A stretch of DNA of 64,000 nucleotides from Marinobacterium jannaschii DSM 6295 (GCF_000620085.1 NZ_KK211065.1:140563-204562); one strand, 5' to 3'; shown: positions 36,609 to 46,844, counted from the first letter of the stretch. The notes: generated by a model from the sequence alone, not told the origin. Program-made: numbers and translations.

Positions 36609-37523
36609 TCATCCACGCGGGTGGTGCTGGCGGTGCAGGCTCTGCAGGCGATGCTGAGCAACATGGGTATAGATCTGGGTGGTCGACAGGTCACTGTGCC
36701 CCAGCAGCATCTGCACCACCCTCAGGTCAGCACCGTGGTTGAGCAGGTGGGTGGCGAAGGCATGACGCAGAACGTGCGGAGATAACTCCTTATCGATGCC
36801 AGCATTCAGTGCGTGGCGTTTAATGCGGTACCAGAAGGTCTGGCGGGTCATCATCTGACCACGCTTACTGGGAAACACCGTTTCATCATCCGCGGGCAGA
36901 CCAAACTGTGGTCGCACGTCACGCAGGTATTGCTGCAACCAATGAATCGCCTCATCGCCCAACGGCACCAGCCGCTCTTTGCTGCCCTTGCCCAATACCC
37001 GGATCACGCCATGGTTCAGATTGATCTGCCCCAGCTGTAGCTCGACTAACTCAGTGACACGCAGTCCTGAGGCATAGAGCACCTCCAGCATCACCCGGTC
37101 GCGGTGGTCAATCGGATCAGCCAGGTCCGGCGCCTGGAGCAGGTTAACCACATCCTGTTCGGTGAGGGTCTTGGGCAGTGGCCGAGCCCGCCTGGGGCTG
37201 TCCACCCGCAGGGTCGGATCTTCACTGATGATCTGTTCACGTAGCAGGTAGCGATAGAAGCCACGCAGGCAGGAGAGCATCCGCGAGGTGGAGCTGGCCT
37301 TCATTCGCTGTTGCACCCGCCAGCTCAGGTGCTGTTGCAGCGCCAGACGGCCGCCATCCAACAGCCACTCTCCGCGCCCATTGAGCCAGCAGGCGTAGTG
37401 ATTGAGATCCCGCCGGTAGGAGGCCAGGGTATTATCACTTAATCCCTTTTCCATCCAGATGGCGTCCAGAAACTGATCGATCAGCTGTTGATCCCTCTGT
37501 GAGGGTAGTGCTGCTTTTGCCAC
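36609..37523 (-). CDS. xerD: site-specific tyrosine recombinase XerD
   Basis: 304-residue recombinase that with XerC resolves chromosome dimers at dif. The N-terminal SAM-like domain (DQFLDAIWMEKGLSDNTL) and the catalytic domain are complete: Arg in ASGLRVTEL, HVLRHAFATHL with His and Arg, the later His and the nucleophile Tyr in TTQIYTHV. The GTG at 37523 with AGGCG upstream gives the usual length near 300; the frame stays open 48 bases more. 113 bases separate it from dsbC. Confidence 0.95.
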   Translation of the reverse strand: MAKAALPSQRDQQLIDQFLDAIWMEKGLSDNTLASYRRDLNHYACWLNGRGEWLLDGGRLALQQHLSWRVQQRMKASSTSRMLSCLRGFYRYLLREQIISEDPTLRVDSPRRARPLPKTLTEQDVVNLLQAPDLADPIDHRDRVMLEVLYASGLRVTELVELQLGQINLNHGVIRVLGKGSKERLVPLGDEAIHWLQQYLRDVRPQFGLPADDETVFPSKRGQMMTRQTFWYRIKRHALNAGIDKELSPHVLRHAFATHLLNHGADLRVVQMLLGHSDLSTTQIYTHVAQHRLQSLHRQHHPRG

Positions 37524-37679
37524 AAACGCGCCTGTTAAAATCCAATTCTGTGGAACCTTACCCTCTACCACCAGTCAATAGCCAGACTCATGCGCCGTTG
37601 TTGCTGTGGAAAACGGCTGACAGTGATTCGAATAGCAGTTTATGATTGTTTATTCTTGTAAGGAAACAGGGTAACTCCG

Positions 37680-39200
37680 ATGTCCAGACCGCTCATCTCC
37701 ACGCAGCGCCGCACCACCGCGCACTACCTGATCGCACTGCTGCTGTTCGCCCTTTATGGCACCCAGGTCTGCCCCTTTCTGGACAGCCTGACCACCGTCC
37801 AGCTTCTGGTACCGATACTGCTGACGTTTACCGGGCAGTGGCTGCTGAGGCTGAAACTGGAGCAACGTCTGCAGGCCCTGCCGCTGCAGAAGCAGGCGGC
37901 GAGTCAGTTTCGCTACGATTTAGGGCTTTTTATCAGCGGAGGGTTGTTGCTCGCCCTGTATAACCTGGCGGTGTGGCAGTTCCCGCTGGAGAGCAGCGGC
38001 AAGATCATCGTCGGTATGCTGGTATTGGGATACCTGATCGCCTGCGAACTGGCTCTGCACCGGGAACGCCAGATCGCCCTGCAGGCAGAGCAGAGCCCGC
38101 TGCAGCTGAACCCGGATGACACCCCCTACCCTCTGACCCGGAAATTCACCTGGTTTGCCAGCCTCTGCGCCATCAGCGTGATCGGCGTAATCTTTTTGAT
38201 CATTAATAAGGATCTGGAGTGGCTGCAACATGCCGGGGCGGAGATTCCGCTGGCGACGGCACAACGCTATATCCTTGCCGAACTGGCCTTTACCATTGGT
38301 GCGGTCATGAGCTATGTGCTGGCGATCATCTTCGCCTACGCCGGCAACCTGAAGCTGTTTCTGCAGCGCGAGCAACAGGCCCTTCAGGCGGTTACCTCAG
38401 GCGATATGAGCATCCGGGTACCGGTGGGTTCCAACGACGAGTTCGGCCTGATTGCCCACAATACCAATAGCACCATCGACAGCCTGGAGCAGCGCACCCG
38501 GGAGCTGAATCTGACCCGCGACGTCAGCATCCTGGCCCTGGCTTCACTGGCGGAAACCAGAGACAACGAAACCGGCGCCCATATCATCCGTACCCAGTAC
38601 TACGTCAAGGCGCTGGCAGAAGACCTGAAGGATCATCCCGATTTCTGCCAGTATCTCTGCCACGAGACCATCCAGCTGCTGTTTAAATCAGCGCCACTGC
38701 ACGATGTAGGCAAAGTCGGGATACCCGATGCCATCCTGCTTAAGCCCGGCAAACTGACCGATGAAGAGTTTGATGTAATGAAGCGCCACCCCCGCATCGG
38801 CGCGGACGCCCTGAAAGAAGCGGAAGGCCGCATGGGCAGCAATTCCTTTCTGCGTCTGGCGCGTGAGATCAGCCTGACCCATCATGAAAAGTGGAATGGC
38901 AGTGGTTATCCGGCGGGGCTCAGTGGCGACCAGATCCCGGTTTCAGGCCGCCTGATGGCGCTGGCTGATGTCTATGATGCACTGATTTCGAAACGGGTCT
39001 ATAAACCCGCGTTCTCCCACGAGAAAGCACGCGGTATTATTCTTGAGGGCAGCGGCAGCCACTTTGACCCCCGCGTCGTGGAAGCATTCCTACGCTGTGA
39101 GGATCAGTTTACGGCCATTGCCGTCAGGCATAGCGACGAAGCCGCTACCGCAGACGTTGCCACCAATGAACGCCTCAGTGATACACCTCTGCCAGCGTGA
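37680..39200 (+). CDS. membrane HD-GYP domain phosphodiesterase
   Basis: 506 residues. Several membrane segments in the first 220 residues (about 15-32, 38-55, 80-98, 103-120, 158-178, 200-222) lead into a HAMP-like helix and an HD-GYP domain with HDVGK and HHEKWNGSGYP, both complete. HD-GYP proteins hydrolyse c-di-GMP, so this counters the GGDEF enzyme at the left end of the window. No receiver domain is present; a membrane or HAMP signal is likely. AGGAAACAGGG precedes the ATG. Its 3' end overlaps the convergent gene by 26 bases. Confidence 0.9.
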   Translation: MSRPLISTQRRTTAHYLIALLLFALYGTQVCPFLDSLTTVQLLVPILLTFTGQWLLRLKLEQRLQALPLQKQAASQFRYDLGLFISGGLLLALYNLAVWQFPLESSGKIIVGMLVLGYLIACELALHRERQIALQAEQSPLQLNPDDTPYPLTRKFTWFASLCAISVIGVIFLIINKDLEWLQHAGAEIPLATAQRYILAELAFTIGAVMSYVLAIIFAYAGNLKLFLQREQQALQAVTSGDMSIRVPVGSNDEFGLIAHNTNSTIDSLEQRTRELNLTRDVSILALASLAETRDNETGAHIIRTQYYVKALAEDLKDHPDFCQYLCHETIQLLFKSAPLHDVGKVGIPDAILLKPGKLTDEEFDVMKRHPRIGADALKEAEGRMGSNSFLRLAREISLTHHEKWNGSGYPAGLSGDQIPVSGRLMALADVYDALISKRVYKPAFSHEKARGIILEGSGSHFDPRVVEAFLRCEDQFTAIAVRHSDEAATADVATNERLSDTPLPA

Positions 39201-40641
39201 TATTACTGAGGGATAGTGGATACACTGCCTTGCCGTGGGACTGACGCTCTTCGATACGCAGTTTCTGGCTATCAGCAGAGACCAGCTTGCCCTCGATGGT
39301 ACGGCCAAACACAGTGCGCAGGCGTATCCGCTTCTGCTTATAACGCAGCAATGCCCTGACCGGCACCTCTTTAAAGCCCGGCGGTTGCTCGGCCAGCGGC
39401 TTTTTCTTCAGCGTAACAGTTGGCGTCAGCGCCGCCACTTGCTCAGCCCCGGCAGGCTGAGCGGCTTCAGTCTGTGCCACCGGCGGCTGAACGATGGCCG
39501 GCTCTGCCCCCATTGAAAAGCCATCACTGTCCGGGCGGGACGCATCGGGTTCTGCTAATGGAGCGGCCCCCACAGAGCTTTCTGCCGCCACGACCTGGGC
39601 GTTGTAATCCGGCTGAGCCGCTGCGCCGCCCTGCAGACGTCCTAAGGCTACCGCCAGCGGCTGCAGATTAAGGCGCTTGCCATTCACCTCCAGGGTTGGC
39701 TGCAACATCGCCAGCGCCTCGCTCGGCGGCACCATCATCAGTGCCATCGGATTAGCCGTCGGACGCAGCTCAATATAGCTCTGGGCACCCGGTTTCTGTA
39801 AACCAACCAATGCCTTGATAAAGGTTTCGGGCAGCTCGAAACGCTGCGCAGCCAGTTGCTGCCGCAGGGTCTGTTCAAAGTTACTGACTAACTGCTCAGG
39901 CTCAATCCCCTCACGGGATGCGCAGAACCGGTTGCGTTTGTTGTTATACCCCCGGTCCTGAACTGCCACCGACAGCACTTCAATACCGGCGGCCCCCTGC
40001 ATCAGGGCGGCACTGTTGATCTGCCCCTGGGCCAGTGGAATTTCCAGGTGGGTGTTGATATCCATCACGCCCTGCATCGACCACCTGAGATCGGTCGTTG
40101 CCAGCTGGTTGCCCCGGCTCAGGTAGTAGCTCAGCTCGATATCATTGCGGATATCACCATAGCCCATCAGCGTCATCTGACGCAGCGGGTCATTGGAGTA
40201 ACAGGGAGATAAGGCACGGATTAAAGCGGTATCGTTGTCCAACGCCATCGGCAGACTGGCAGGCATTGCCGCATTGATCGCCGCGACATTGAGGTTCAGG
40301 CCTTCTATACGGGTATTAAACACCTCCGGCCAGCGCCCGGCGGCCAGCATCTGTTCAGCGGCCAGCCAGAACTGTCGATCCGGCGTGGTGAAGTGTACTG
40401 CCTGGATACGGAAGGTTTCATTGACTCCCAGCGGCTGGATGCTGATACCGCGCAAGCCGACCTGGTTTTCGATCGGATCGAAGTAGAGCTCTTCAAACTT
40501 CAGATCCACCATCGGTTTCAGACCGGCAGTGAACTCTTCTGCCGCCTGCTGCATCGACCACCAGACATAGCCATAGCCCAGTACCACCGACACGACTGGC
40601 AGCATCAATGCAACCAGCCAGATTCCTATTCTTTTCAACAT
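39175..40641 (-). CDS. membrane-anchored protein of unknown function
   Basis: 488 residues: one N-terminal membrane anchor (about 8-27), a large likely periplasmic part with DUF945/AsmA-like strand pairs (EELYFDPIENQVGLRGI, RIEGLNLN), a Pro/Ala/Gln-rich linker (about 355-420) and a small C-terminal domain (IRLRTVFGRTIEGKLVSAD ... PLSLSNITLAEVYH) that resembles a small SH3/Sm-like barrel. I do not recognise the family as a whole. It is convergent with the HD-GYP gene (26-base overlap) and lies upstream of the rplS terminator. Confidence 0.75.
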   Translation of the reverse strand: MLKRIGIWLVALMLPVVSVVLGYGYVWWSMQQAAEEFTAGLKPMVDLKFEELYFDPIENQVGLRGISIQPLGVNETFRIQAVHFTTPDRQFWLAAEQMLAAGRWPEVFNTRIEGLNLNVAAINAAMPASLPMALDNDTALIRALSPCYSNDPLRQMTLMGYGDIRNDIELSYYLSRGNQLATTDLRWSMQGVMDINTHLEIPLAQGQINSAALMQGAAGIEVLSVAVQDRGYNNKRNRFCASREGIEPEQLVSNFEQTLRQQLAAQRFELPETFIKALVGLQKPGAQSYIELRPTANPMALMMVPPSEALAMLQPTLEVNGKRLNLQPLAVALGRLQGGAAAQPDYNAQVVAAESSVGAAPLAEPDASRPDSDGFSMGAEPAIVQPPVAQTEAAQPAGAEQVAALTPTVTLKKKPLAEQPPGFKEVPVRALLRYKQKRIRLRTVFGRTIEGKLVSADSQKLRIEERQSHGKAVYPLSLSNITLAEVYH

Positions 40642-40768
40642 CCTGTAGCCCCAAGCGCCAACTTCACAATGAGCTTCCGTTCGAATATACAGAGCTCCCT
40701 CTGCGGAAATCTAAGCATAGCGCCAAAGCACATCGCCTGTCTGCCACTGGCGATCAAATTACAGCCAC

Positions 40769-40797
40769 AAAAAAAGCGACCCGTAGGTCGCTTTTTT
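40769..40797. terminator. terminator after rplS
   Basis: Perfect stem GCGACC/GGTCGC with flanking A6 and T6 runs; functional in both directions. It ends the rpsP-rimM-trmD-rplS operon. Confidence 0.9.
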
Positions 40798-40817
40798 GAT
40801 GATCAATGAGGCCGCTC

Positions 40818-41174
40818 TTAGTTGAGCTTCTCTTTGATACGTGCAGATTTACCAGAACGCTCACGCAGGTAGTACAGTTTCGCCTGACGAACGTCACCAC
40901 GACGCTTAACAGTGATGCTGTCTACTGTGTTACTGAAAGTCTGGAAAGTACGCTCTACACCCACACCGTGGGAGATTTTACGTACAGTGAAAGCAGAGTT
41001 CAGGCCGCGGTTACGCTTGCCCAGAACAACACCTTCAAACGCCTGCAGACGGGTACGGTTACCCTCTACTACCTTAACCTGAACAATTACAGTGTCACCC
41101 GGGCCAAATGCCGGCACTTCTTTGTTCATCTGTTCAGCTTCAATCTGCTGAATAATCAGGTTCTTGCTGCTCAT
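40818..41174 (-). CDS. rplS: 50S ribosomal protein L19
   Basis: 118 residues, full length. [20 protein letters not shown] and [14 protein letters not shown] are L19 signatures. Last gene of the classic rpsP-rimM-trmD-rplS operon. Confidence 0.98.
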   Translation of the reverse strand: MSSKNLIIQQIEAEQMNKEVPAFGPGDTVIVQVKVVEGNRTRLQAFEGVVLGKRNRGLNSAFTVRKISHGVGVERTFQTFSNTVDSITVKRRGDVRQAKLYYLRERSGKSARIKEKLN

Positions 41175-41191
41175 CGCTCGCTCCTAAATAT

Positions 41192-41941
41192 TCAACCGTC
41201 GGACCCTTGGGTCTCTCGGATGTAATCTGTTAACAACGCCTGCTGTTCTTTATTCAACTCGAGGTTTTCCAGCATATCCGGACGCCTTTCCCAGGTTCTG
41301 CCCAGTTGCTGTTTCAGACGCCAGCGTCTGATCTCCTCGTGGTTGCCGCCCAGCAGCACTTCAGGTACCTGCATCTCGTCGAACTGTTCCGGCCTGGTAT
41401 AGTGCGGACAATCCAACAGCCCATCGCAAAAAGAGTCTTCGGTAGCAGAGTTCTGATGCCCTAATACACCCGGCACCAGACGAGAGACTGCGTCAATCAT
41501 CGTCATCGCTGGCAGTTCCCCACCACTGAGGACAAAGTCCCCAAGCGACCACTCTTCATCAATTTCAGTCTCTATCAGGCGTTCGTCGATACCTTCGTAA
41601 CGCCCTGCCACCAGAATAAGCTTCTTCCGACCAGCCAATTCCTGTGCGCCTTTATGGTCGAGCCGACGTCCCTGCGGAGAGAGGTAAATAACCGTTGCAT
41701 CCTCACCCGCCGCTGCTTTCGCAGCATGGATCGCGTCCCGCAATGGCTGAACTTTCATCAGCATTCCGGGACCACCGCCGTACGGCCGATCATCTACAGT
41801 GCGATGTTTATCGAGGGTAAAATCCCTCGGATTCCAGCACGCTATATCGATCAGACCATTTCGCACCGCCCGACCAGAAACTCCGTAAGCCTTTATCGCT
41901 TCGAACATTTCCGGAAACAGCGTTACTACGCCAAACCACAC
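41192..41941 (-). CDS. trmD: tRNA (guanine-N1)-methyltransferase TrmD
   Basis: 249 residues; methylates G37 next to the anticodon. The SPOUT-fold motifs are present: [25 protein letters not shown] and [14 protein letters not shown]. The start is GTG (41939-41941), three bases after the rimM stop, so the genes are coupled. Confidence 0.97.
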   Translation of the reverse strand: MWFGVVTLFPEMFEAIKAYGVSGRAVRNGLIDIACWNPRDFTLDKHRTVDDRPYGGGPGMLMKVQPLRDAIHAAKAAAGEDATVIYLSPQGRRLDHKGAQELAGRKKLILVAGRYEGIDERLIETEIDEEWSLGDFVLSGGELPAMTMIDAVSRLVPGVLGHQNSATEDSFCDGLLDCPHYTRPEQFDEMQVPEVLLGGNHEEIRRWRLKQQLGRTWERRPDMLENLELNKEQQALLTDYIRETQGSDG

Positions 41942-41944
41942 AGT

Positions 41945-42478
41945 CTAAAACTCCGGATCCCAGTCGACCCGCATGGTACCTGTTTCCAGGTTGATATCTT
42001 TTATAACCTGATCAGGCAGGTAGGGCAGCAGTCGCTCGTTGCGATCTATGCTTTCCGCTGTGCCTTTGACCACCAGTACATCGTTTGAACCGGTTTCGAT
42101 CAGGTGGCTCACCTTACCCAGCAACACGCCGGCTTCGGTGTATACCAAAAGGTTTTCCAGCTGACTCCAGTAGAACTCACCGTCTTCCAGTTCAGGAATC
42201 TGATCCGCCGCTACAGCGATCTCACATCCGTTATAGAGACGTGCGATCTCGCGATCATCTACTCCAGCCAGCTTTGCAATCAGGCCCTTGCCATGTTTTT
42301 TGAAGCTTTCAACCTGATAGGTCTTCCACTGTCCCTGGTACTTAACCAGCCATGGCGAGTAGGTCTGGATGTTCTCCATTGGGTCGGTATGGGAAATAAT
42401 CTTTACCCAACCTTTAACCCCATAGACAGAGGAAACACGCCCCAGAACTACTGGCTCTTGAGAAGCTTGTTCACTCAT
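41945..42478 (-). CDS. rimM: 16S rRNA processing protein RimM
   Basis: 177 residues; ribosome maturation factor for the 30S head, acts with S19. The N-terminal RimM barrel (VVLGRVSSVYGVKGWVKI) and the C-terminal PRC barrel (DQVIKDINLETGTMRVDWD) are complete. Lies between rpsP and trmD. Confidence 0.97.
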   Translation of the reverse strand: MSEQASQEPVVLGRVSSVYGVKGWVKIISHTDPMENIQTYSPWLVKYQGQWKTYQVESFKKHGKGLIAKLAGVDDREIARLYNGCEIAVAADQIPELEDGEFYWSQLENLLVYTEAGVLLGKVSHLIETGSNDVLVVKGTAESIDRNERLLPYLPDQVIKDINLETGTMRVDWDPEF

Positions 42479-42505
42479 CTAATTAACCCAGCCTGATTCC
42501 AATAA

Positions 42506-42757
42506 TTACTCAGCAGCTTTTTTAGCTTCTTTAACCAGCTGAGCGACGCGATCAGATACCTGAGCGCCTTTTTCCTGCCAGTAAGCTACACGCTCCAGGT
42601 TCAGGCGCAGACGCTCTTCCTGACCACGCGCAGTCGGGTTAAAGAAACCGAGACGCTCAATAAAGCGACCATCACGTGGGTTACGTGAGTCGGCTACAGT
42701 GATCTGATAGAAAGGACGCTTTTTAGCGCCGCCGCGAGACAAACGAATTGTTACCAT
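42506..42757 (-). CDS. rpsP: 30S ribosomal protein S16
   Basis: 83 residues, full length. [19 protein letters not shown] is the S16 signature. First gene of its operon. Confidence 0.98.
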   Translation of the reverse strand: MVTIRLSRGGAKKRPFYQITVADSRNPRDGRFIERLGFFNPTARGQEERLRLNLERVAYWQEKGAQVSDRVAQLVKEAKKAAE

Positions 42758-42779
42758 GCGAATGGTCCCTTTATTTGCG

Positions 42780-42804
42780 GGAGAGGTTTCAGTGTCACCT
42801 CTCC
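42780..42804 (-). promoter_or_regulatory. stem-loop in the rpsP leader
   Basis: Perfect 8-bp arms GGAGAGGT/ACCTCTCC with a nine-base loop, 22 bases upstream of the rpsP ATG. A leader control element or a transcript-stabilising hairpin. Confidence 0.45.
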
Positions 42805-42870
42805 GTTTTCGAATGCAGCCATTCTCTGGTTATAAAACCACCGGACGACCACCATAAAAACAGGGCCGAG

Positions 42871-42876
42871 ATTCTA
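42871..42876 (-). promoter_or_regulatory. -10 box of the rpsP operon
   Basis: TAGAAT on the minus strand, followed by the GC-rich discriminator CTCGGCCC, typical of growth-rate-controlled ribosomal promoters. The -35 is weak (CTTTAA). Confidence 0.5.
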
Positions 42877-42948
42877 CGTTAAATCCCGACCCGTTTAAAG
42901 CACTTTCTGCCTACAATTTAAGCAGAAAATCACAATATTATCCGGTGC

Positions 42949-44376
42949 TTACTTTTTCGGGAAACCGCCACCGCCGAAGGGGTTGCCGCCGCCCATACCA
43001 CCCATTCCGCCCATGCCACCCCCCATACCAGGAGGCATCATGCCTTTCATGCCACGCATCATCTTCGCCATGCCGCCCTTATTGCTGAATTTCTTCATCA
43101 TTTTGGACATCTGCTTATGCTGTTTCAGCAGGCGATTGACGTCCTGCACCTGAGTGCCGGAGCCGTTAGCGATACGTTTCTTGCGTGAGCCACTGATCAC
43201 ATCAGGATGACGACGTTCGTGCGGCGTCATGGAGTTGATGATTGCTTCCATCTGCCCCATACCTTTCTCGGCATCGGCTGATTGCGCCGCCTGGGCCAGG
43301 TTACCCATACCCGGCAGCTTATCGAGCATGCCCATCATGCCGCCCATGTTTTTCATCTGCTGCAGCTGCTCAAGAAAGTCTTCCAGGTCGAAGCCTTTGC
43401 CTTTCTTGATCTTGGCAGCAAACTTCTCCGCCTTGTCCTTATCGATCTTGCGCTCGGCTTCTTCGATCAGGGAAAGCACGTCCCCCATCCCGAGAATCCG
43501 GGAGGCAACACGATCCGGATGGAACGGCTCCAGCGCATCGACTTTCTCACCGACACCAAGGAACTTGATCGGCTTACCGGTAATGTGGCGCACCGAAAGC
43601 GCAGCACCGCCGCGGGCATCACCATCGGTCTTGGTCAGTACCACACCGGTCAACGGCAGCTCTTCATTGAAGGCGCGGGCGGTGTTCGCGGCATCCTGAC
43701 CGGTCATGGCATCGACCACAAACAGGGTTTCAACCGGATTGATCGCCGCGTGCAGGCGTTTGATCTCCTGCATCATGTCGCTGTCAACGTGCAGACGGCC
43801 GGCGGTATCGACAATCACCACATCATGGTGCTGGATACGGGCATGGGCGATCGCTGCATTAGCGATATCGACCGGATCCTGCTGAGCAGTAGAGGGGAAG
43901 AAATCCACACTGACTTCTGTCGCCAGGGTTTCCAGCTGCTTGATCGCCGCCGGACGGTAGACGTCGGCAGACACTACCAGCACTTTTTTCTTCTCGCGCT
44001 CTCGCAGGTAGCGGGACAGCTTGGCGACAGAGGTGGTTTTACCCGCACCCTGCAGGCCCGCCATCATAACCACTGCCGGCGGCTGGGCGGCCAGGTTGAG
44101 GTCTTCATTCGCCTCACCCATCACCCGGACTAACTCTTCGTTAACGATCTTTACGAAGACCTGGCCCGGCTTCAGGCTATTGCTGACTTCCTGACCGACG
44201 GCACGCTCTTTAACGCTGTTAACAAACTCTTTTACAACCGGCAGCGCAACATCGGCTTCCAGCAACGCCATACGCACTTCGCGCAGGGTGCCCTTGATAT
44301 TGTCTTCTGTCAGTTTCGCCTGTCCTGTGACAGTACGTAGCGTTTTCGTAAGTCGTTCTGAAAGATTCTCGAACAT
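42949..44376 (-). CDS. ffh: signal recognition particle protein Ffh
   Basis: 475 residues; binds 4.5S RNA and signal peptides for cotranslational membrane targeting. The NG domain has the P-loop GLQGAGKTT, DTAGRLHVD and TKTDGDARGG; the Met-rich M domain follows and ends in an unusually Gly/Met-rich tail (about 445-475). The ypjD-like gene is divergent. Confidence 0.98.
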   Translation of the reverse strand: MFENLSERLTKTLRTVTGQAKLTEDNIKGTLREVRMALLEADVALPVVKEFVNSVKERAVGQEVSNSLKPGQVFVKIVNEELVRVMGEANEDLNLAAQPPAVVMMAGLQGAGKTTSVAKLSRYLREREKKKVLVVSADVYRPAAIKQLETLATEVSVDFFPSTAQQDPVDIANAAIAHARIQHHDVVIVDTAGRLHVDSDMMQEIKRLHAAINPVETLFVVDAMTGQDAANTARAFNEELPLTGVVLTKTDGDARGGAALSVRHITGKPIKFLGVGEKVDALEPFHPDRVASRILGMGDVLSLIEEAERKIDKDKAEKFAAKIKKGKGFDLEDFLEQLQQMKNMGGMMGMLDKLPGMGNLAQAAQSADAEKGMGQMEAIINSMTPHERRHPDVISGSRKKRIANGSGTQVQDVNRLLKQHKQMSKMMKKFSNKGGMAKMMRGMKGMMPPGMGGGMGGMGGMGGGNPFGGGGFPKK

Positions 44377-44697
44377 GCATTGCCTCGGCGTTCAGTCCCT
44401 GAGCGGCCTCACTGTGAATGTACTGAGATGGTGTGGCGCGCGGGCGGGATACAACAAAATTGAGTAATTGGCGAGCATTATACAGACAGGGCTGAGGCAA
44501 GTCGTTAGCTTTCTCGGCATTCCATACGCAGGCAATGTCGTTAAGACCGCCTGACCGGTCAGTTTTCGCGACAGGTTGTGTTATTTCATCCACCCGGCAA
44601 TTGTGACACACTATCGCGCTGACCCTGCTATTTCAGGGACTGTACACTGACTGATATATAGCTGCCTGGGCCGGTTTGTCCGGACGGGAGGAGATGG
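44377..44697. promoter_or_regulatory. divergent promoter region ffh / ypjD-like gene
   Basis: 321 bases without a gene. A clear minus-strand -10 box TATAAT lies at 44477-44482, about 100 bases upstream of ffh, with GC-rich sequence downstream. For the plus strand no strong pair is seen; GGGAGGAG before 44698 is the ribosome site. Confidence 0.5.
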
Positions 44698-45486
44698 ATG
44701 CTGATAATCCCGACAATTATTGCACTGGTTCTGTATTCCGCTGCGTCATTACTGCAATGGCAATCCCTTAAAGGGGCCGGCAAGGCGTCAAGGGGGCAGA
44801 TTCGCCTGCTGGGAGCCGCCGGACTGGCTGCCCACACACTGGCGGTATACCTGGTACTGCATCCCGAAAGCGGCATCCACCTCGGCTTTTTCAGTGTCGG
44901 CTCCCTGATCACCTGGCTGGTTGCCGGACTGGTGCTGCTGAGCAGCCTGCGCCAGCAGATCGATAATCTGTTTATCGGCGTTTTCCCGATGGCTGCACTG
45001 GCAGCTGCGCTGGCGGCGCTGTTCCCCGATATCGGAATGGCCAAGCATTATGCCTCCGGGGTGATTATCCATATCCTGCTGTCGATTCTGGCCTACAGTA
45101 TCTTTACCGTGGCGATCTTCCAGACCTTGTTACTGCATCAGCAGGAACGGGCCCTGAAACATCACCATACCCGGGGACTGGTCTCTTCCCTGCCTCCGCT
45201 GCAGACGATGGAACGGCTGTTATTCGAGATGCTGGGCACAGGCCTTGCGCTGTTAACCGCCTCGCTGGTGACCGGTTTTATCTTTGTTGATGACCTGTTT
45301 GCCCAGCAACTGGCACACAAAACCGTGTTGTCGCTTCTGGCCTGGGTCCTGTACGCCGTCCTGCTGGCGGGCCGGATCTTTTTTGGCTGGAGAAGCCGCT
45401 CAGCCATGCGCTGGACCATCGGCGGTTTCGCCACACTGGCACTGGCCTTTTTCGGCAGTAAGCTGGTACTGGAAATGCTGGTCTGA
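44698..45486 (+). CDS. CcsA/YpjD-family membrane protein
   Basis: 262 residues with about eight membrane segments. It belongs to the cytochrome c assembly (CcsA/CcmC-like) superfamily as the YpjD branch found beside ffh in many gammaproteobacteria. His residues suited to heme binding appear near segments (KHYASGVIIHILLSIL, LAHKTVLSLLAW). Heme handling is inferred from the superfamily; the exact role of YpjD is not settled. It lies 80 bases upstream of the CorC-like gene. Confidence 0.88.
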   Translation: MLIIPTIIALVLYSAASLLQWQSLKGAGKASRGQIRLLGAAGLAAHTLAVYLVLHPESGIHLGFFSVGSLITWLVAGLVLLSSLRQQIDNLFIGVFPMAALAAALAALFPDIGMAKHYASGVIIHILLSILAYSIFTVAIFQTLLLHQQERALKHHHTRGLVSSLPPLQTMERLLFEMLGTGLALLTASLVTGFIFVDDLFAQQLAHKTVLSLLAWVLYAVLLAGRIFFGWRSRSAMRWTIGGFATLALAFFGSKLVLEMLV

Positions 45487-45566
45487 TTCAGACCTTTCTC
45501 TTCTTGACAGGGTCAGGGACTGCACTGAAAATGTCGTTCCAACCCTGAACCACAAGGTGTGCTGTC

Positions 45567-46844
45567 TTGGAAGACGCATCGATTAGTTTTCTCTCTGGAA
45601 TCCTTGCGTTCCTGATTCTCTGTTCCGCATTTTTCTCCAGCTCCGAAACGGGCATGATGTCACTCAACCGCTACCGGCTGAAACATCTGGTTAAGAAGAA
45701 GCATGCCGGAGCCCGCAAAGCCAGCAAGCTGCTAGCCCGTCCAGACCGCCTGATCGGCGTTATTCTGATTGGTAACAACTTCGTTAACATTCTCGCCTCG
45801 GCTATCGCAACTGTGATTGCGGTGCGGCTTTGGGGCGACGCGGGCATCGCGATCGCCACGGCAGGCCTGACACTGATCATTCTGATTTTTGCCGAAGTGT
45901 CCCCCAAGACCGTTGCCGCCCTGCATCCGGAGAAGATCGCCTTTCCGGCCTCTTATCTGCTGACACCGCTGCTGAAGCTGACCTACCCGCTGGTATGGGC
46001 TGTCAATGGCATTACCAATGGCTTCCTGCGCCTGTTTGGTATCAATGTCACTGAGGGCAATAACCATCACCTCAGCACTGAAGAGCTACGCACCCTGGTA
46101 AATGAAGCCGGTGCTCTGCTGCCACAGCGCAACCAGTCGATGCTGCTGGGCGTACTGGAATTAGGCGATGTGACGGTCAGCGATATCATGATTCCACGCA
46201 ACGAGGTGGTAGGAATCGATCTGGATGAGGACCTTGAAACCATCATCCAGCAGCTCAGCACCAGCGGCCATACCCGGATGCCGGTTTACCGCGGCGAAGT
46301 GAATAAAGTGGTTGGCATCCTGCATATGCGCAACCTGGCACAGATCCTTCACCAGGGCCAGGTCTCCAAAGCCGCTATCCTGCAGGTGATTCAGGAGCCG
46401 TACTTCGTCCCTGAGAGCACCCCGCTGCAAACCCAGCTGTTGCACTTCCAGAAACAGAGCCGGCGTATCGGCCTGGTGGTGGATGAGTATGGCGATATTC
46501 AGGGCATCGTGACGCTGGAAGATATCCTTGAAGAGATCGTCGGCGAGATGTCAGGCGATGGCAATGAAGACAATCAGGATATCCATCGCCAGGATGATGG
46601 CAGTTACTTTATCGAAGGCGCCGCTTATATCCGCGAGATCAATAAAGCCCAGGACTGGGATCTGCCAACCGACGGGCCCAAAACCCTCAATGGCCTGATT
46701 ACCGAGAGACTGGAGGTGATTCCGGAGGCCAATGTCTGCCTGCAGATCGGCCGCTACCGTCTGGAAACCCTGCAGATCACCGGCAATCTGATCAAAACCG
46801 TCCGTATCGTGGCTAAGAAGCGCAAGGCGGAAGAGGAAGAGTAA
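45567..46844 (+). CDS. CorC/CNNM-type transporter with CBS domains (YfjD-like)
   Basis: 425 residues: a DUF21 membrane domain (about 1-170, four segments, with FFSSSETGMMSLNRYR), a CBS pair (about 190-320; DIMIPRNEVVGI, VVDEYGDIQGIVTLEDILEEIVGE) and a C-terminal CorC_HlyC domain. The family is linked to magnesium or cobalt export. The frame starts with TTG, with AAGGTG upstream. Together with the preceding gene it forms the conserved ffh neighbourhood. Confidence 0.92.
   Translation: MEDASISFLSGILAFLILCSAFFSSSETGMMSLNRYRLKHLVKKKHAGARKASKLLARPDRLIGVILIGNNFVNILASAIATVIAVRLWGDAGIAIATAGLTLIILIFAEVSPKTVAALHPEKIAFPASYLLTPLLKLTYPLVWAVNGITNGFLRLFGINVTEGNNHHLSTEELRTLVNEAGALLPQRNQSMLLGVLELGDVTVSDIMIPRNEVVGIDLDEDLETIIQQLSTSGHTRMPVYRGEVNKVVGILHMRNLAQILHQGQVSKAAILQVIQEPYFVPESTPLQTQLLHFQKQSRRIGLVVDEYGDIQGIVTLEDILEEIVGEMSGDGNEDNQDIHRQDDGSYFIEGAAYIREINKAQDWDLPTDGPKTLNGLITERLEVIPEANVCLQIGRYRLETLQITGNLIKTVRIVAKKRKAEEEE

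Noticed and set aside
36609-37523. xerD as an integrase of a mobile island
   Set aside because: Length, motifs and the neighbour dsbC show that it is the chromosomal XerD.
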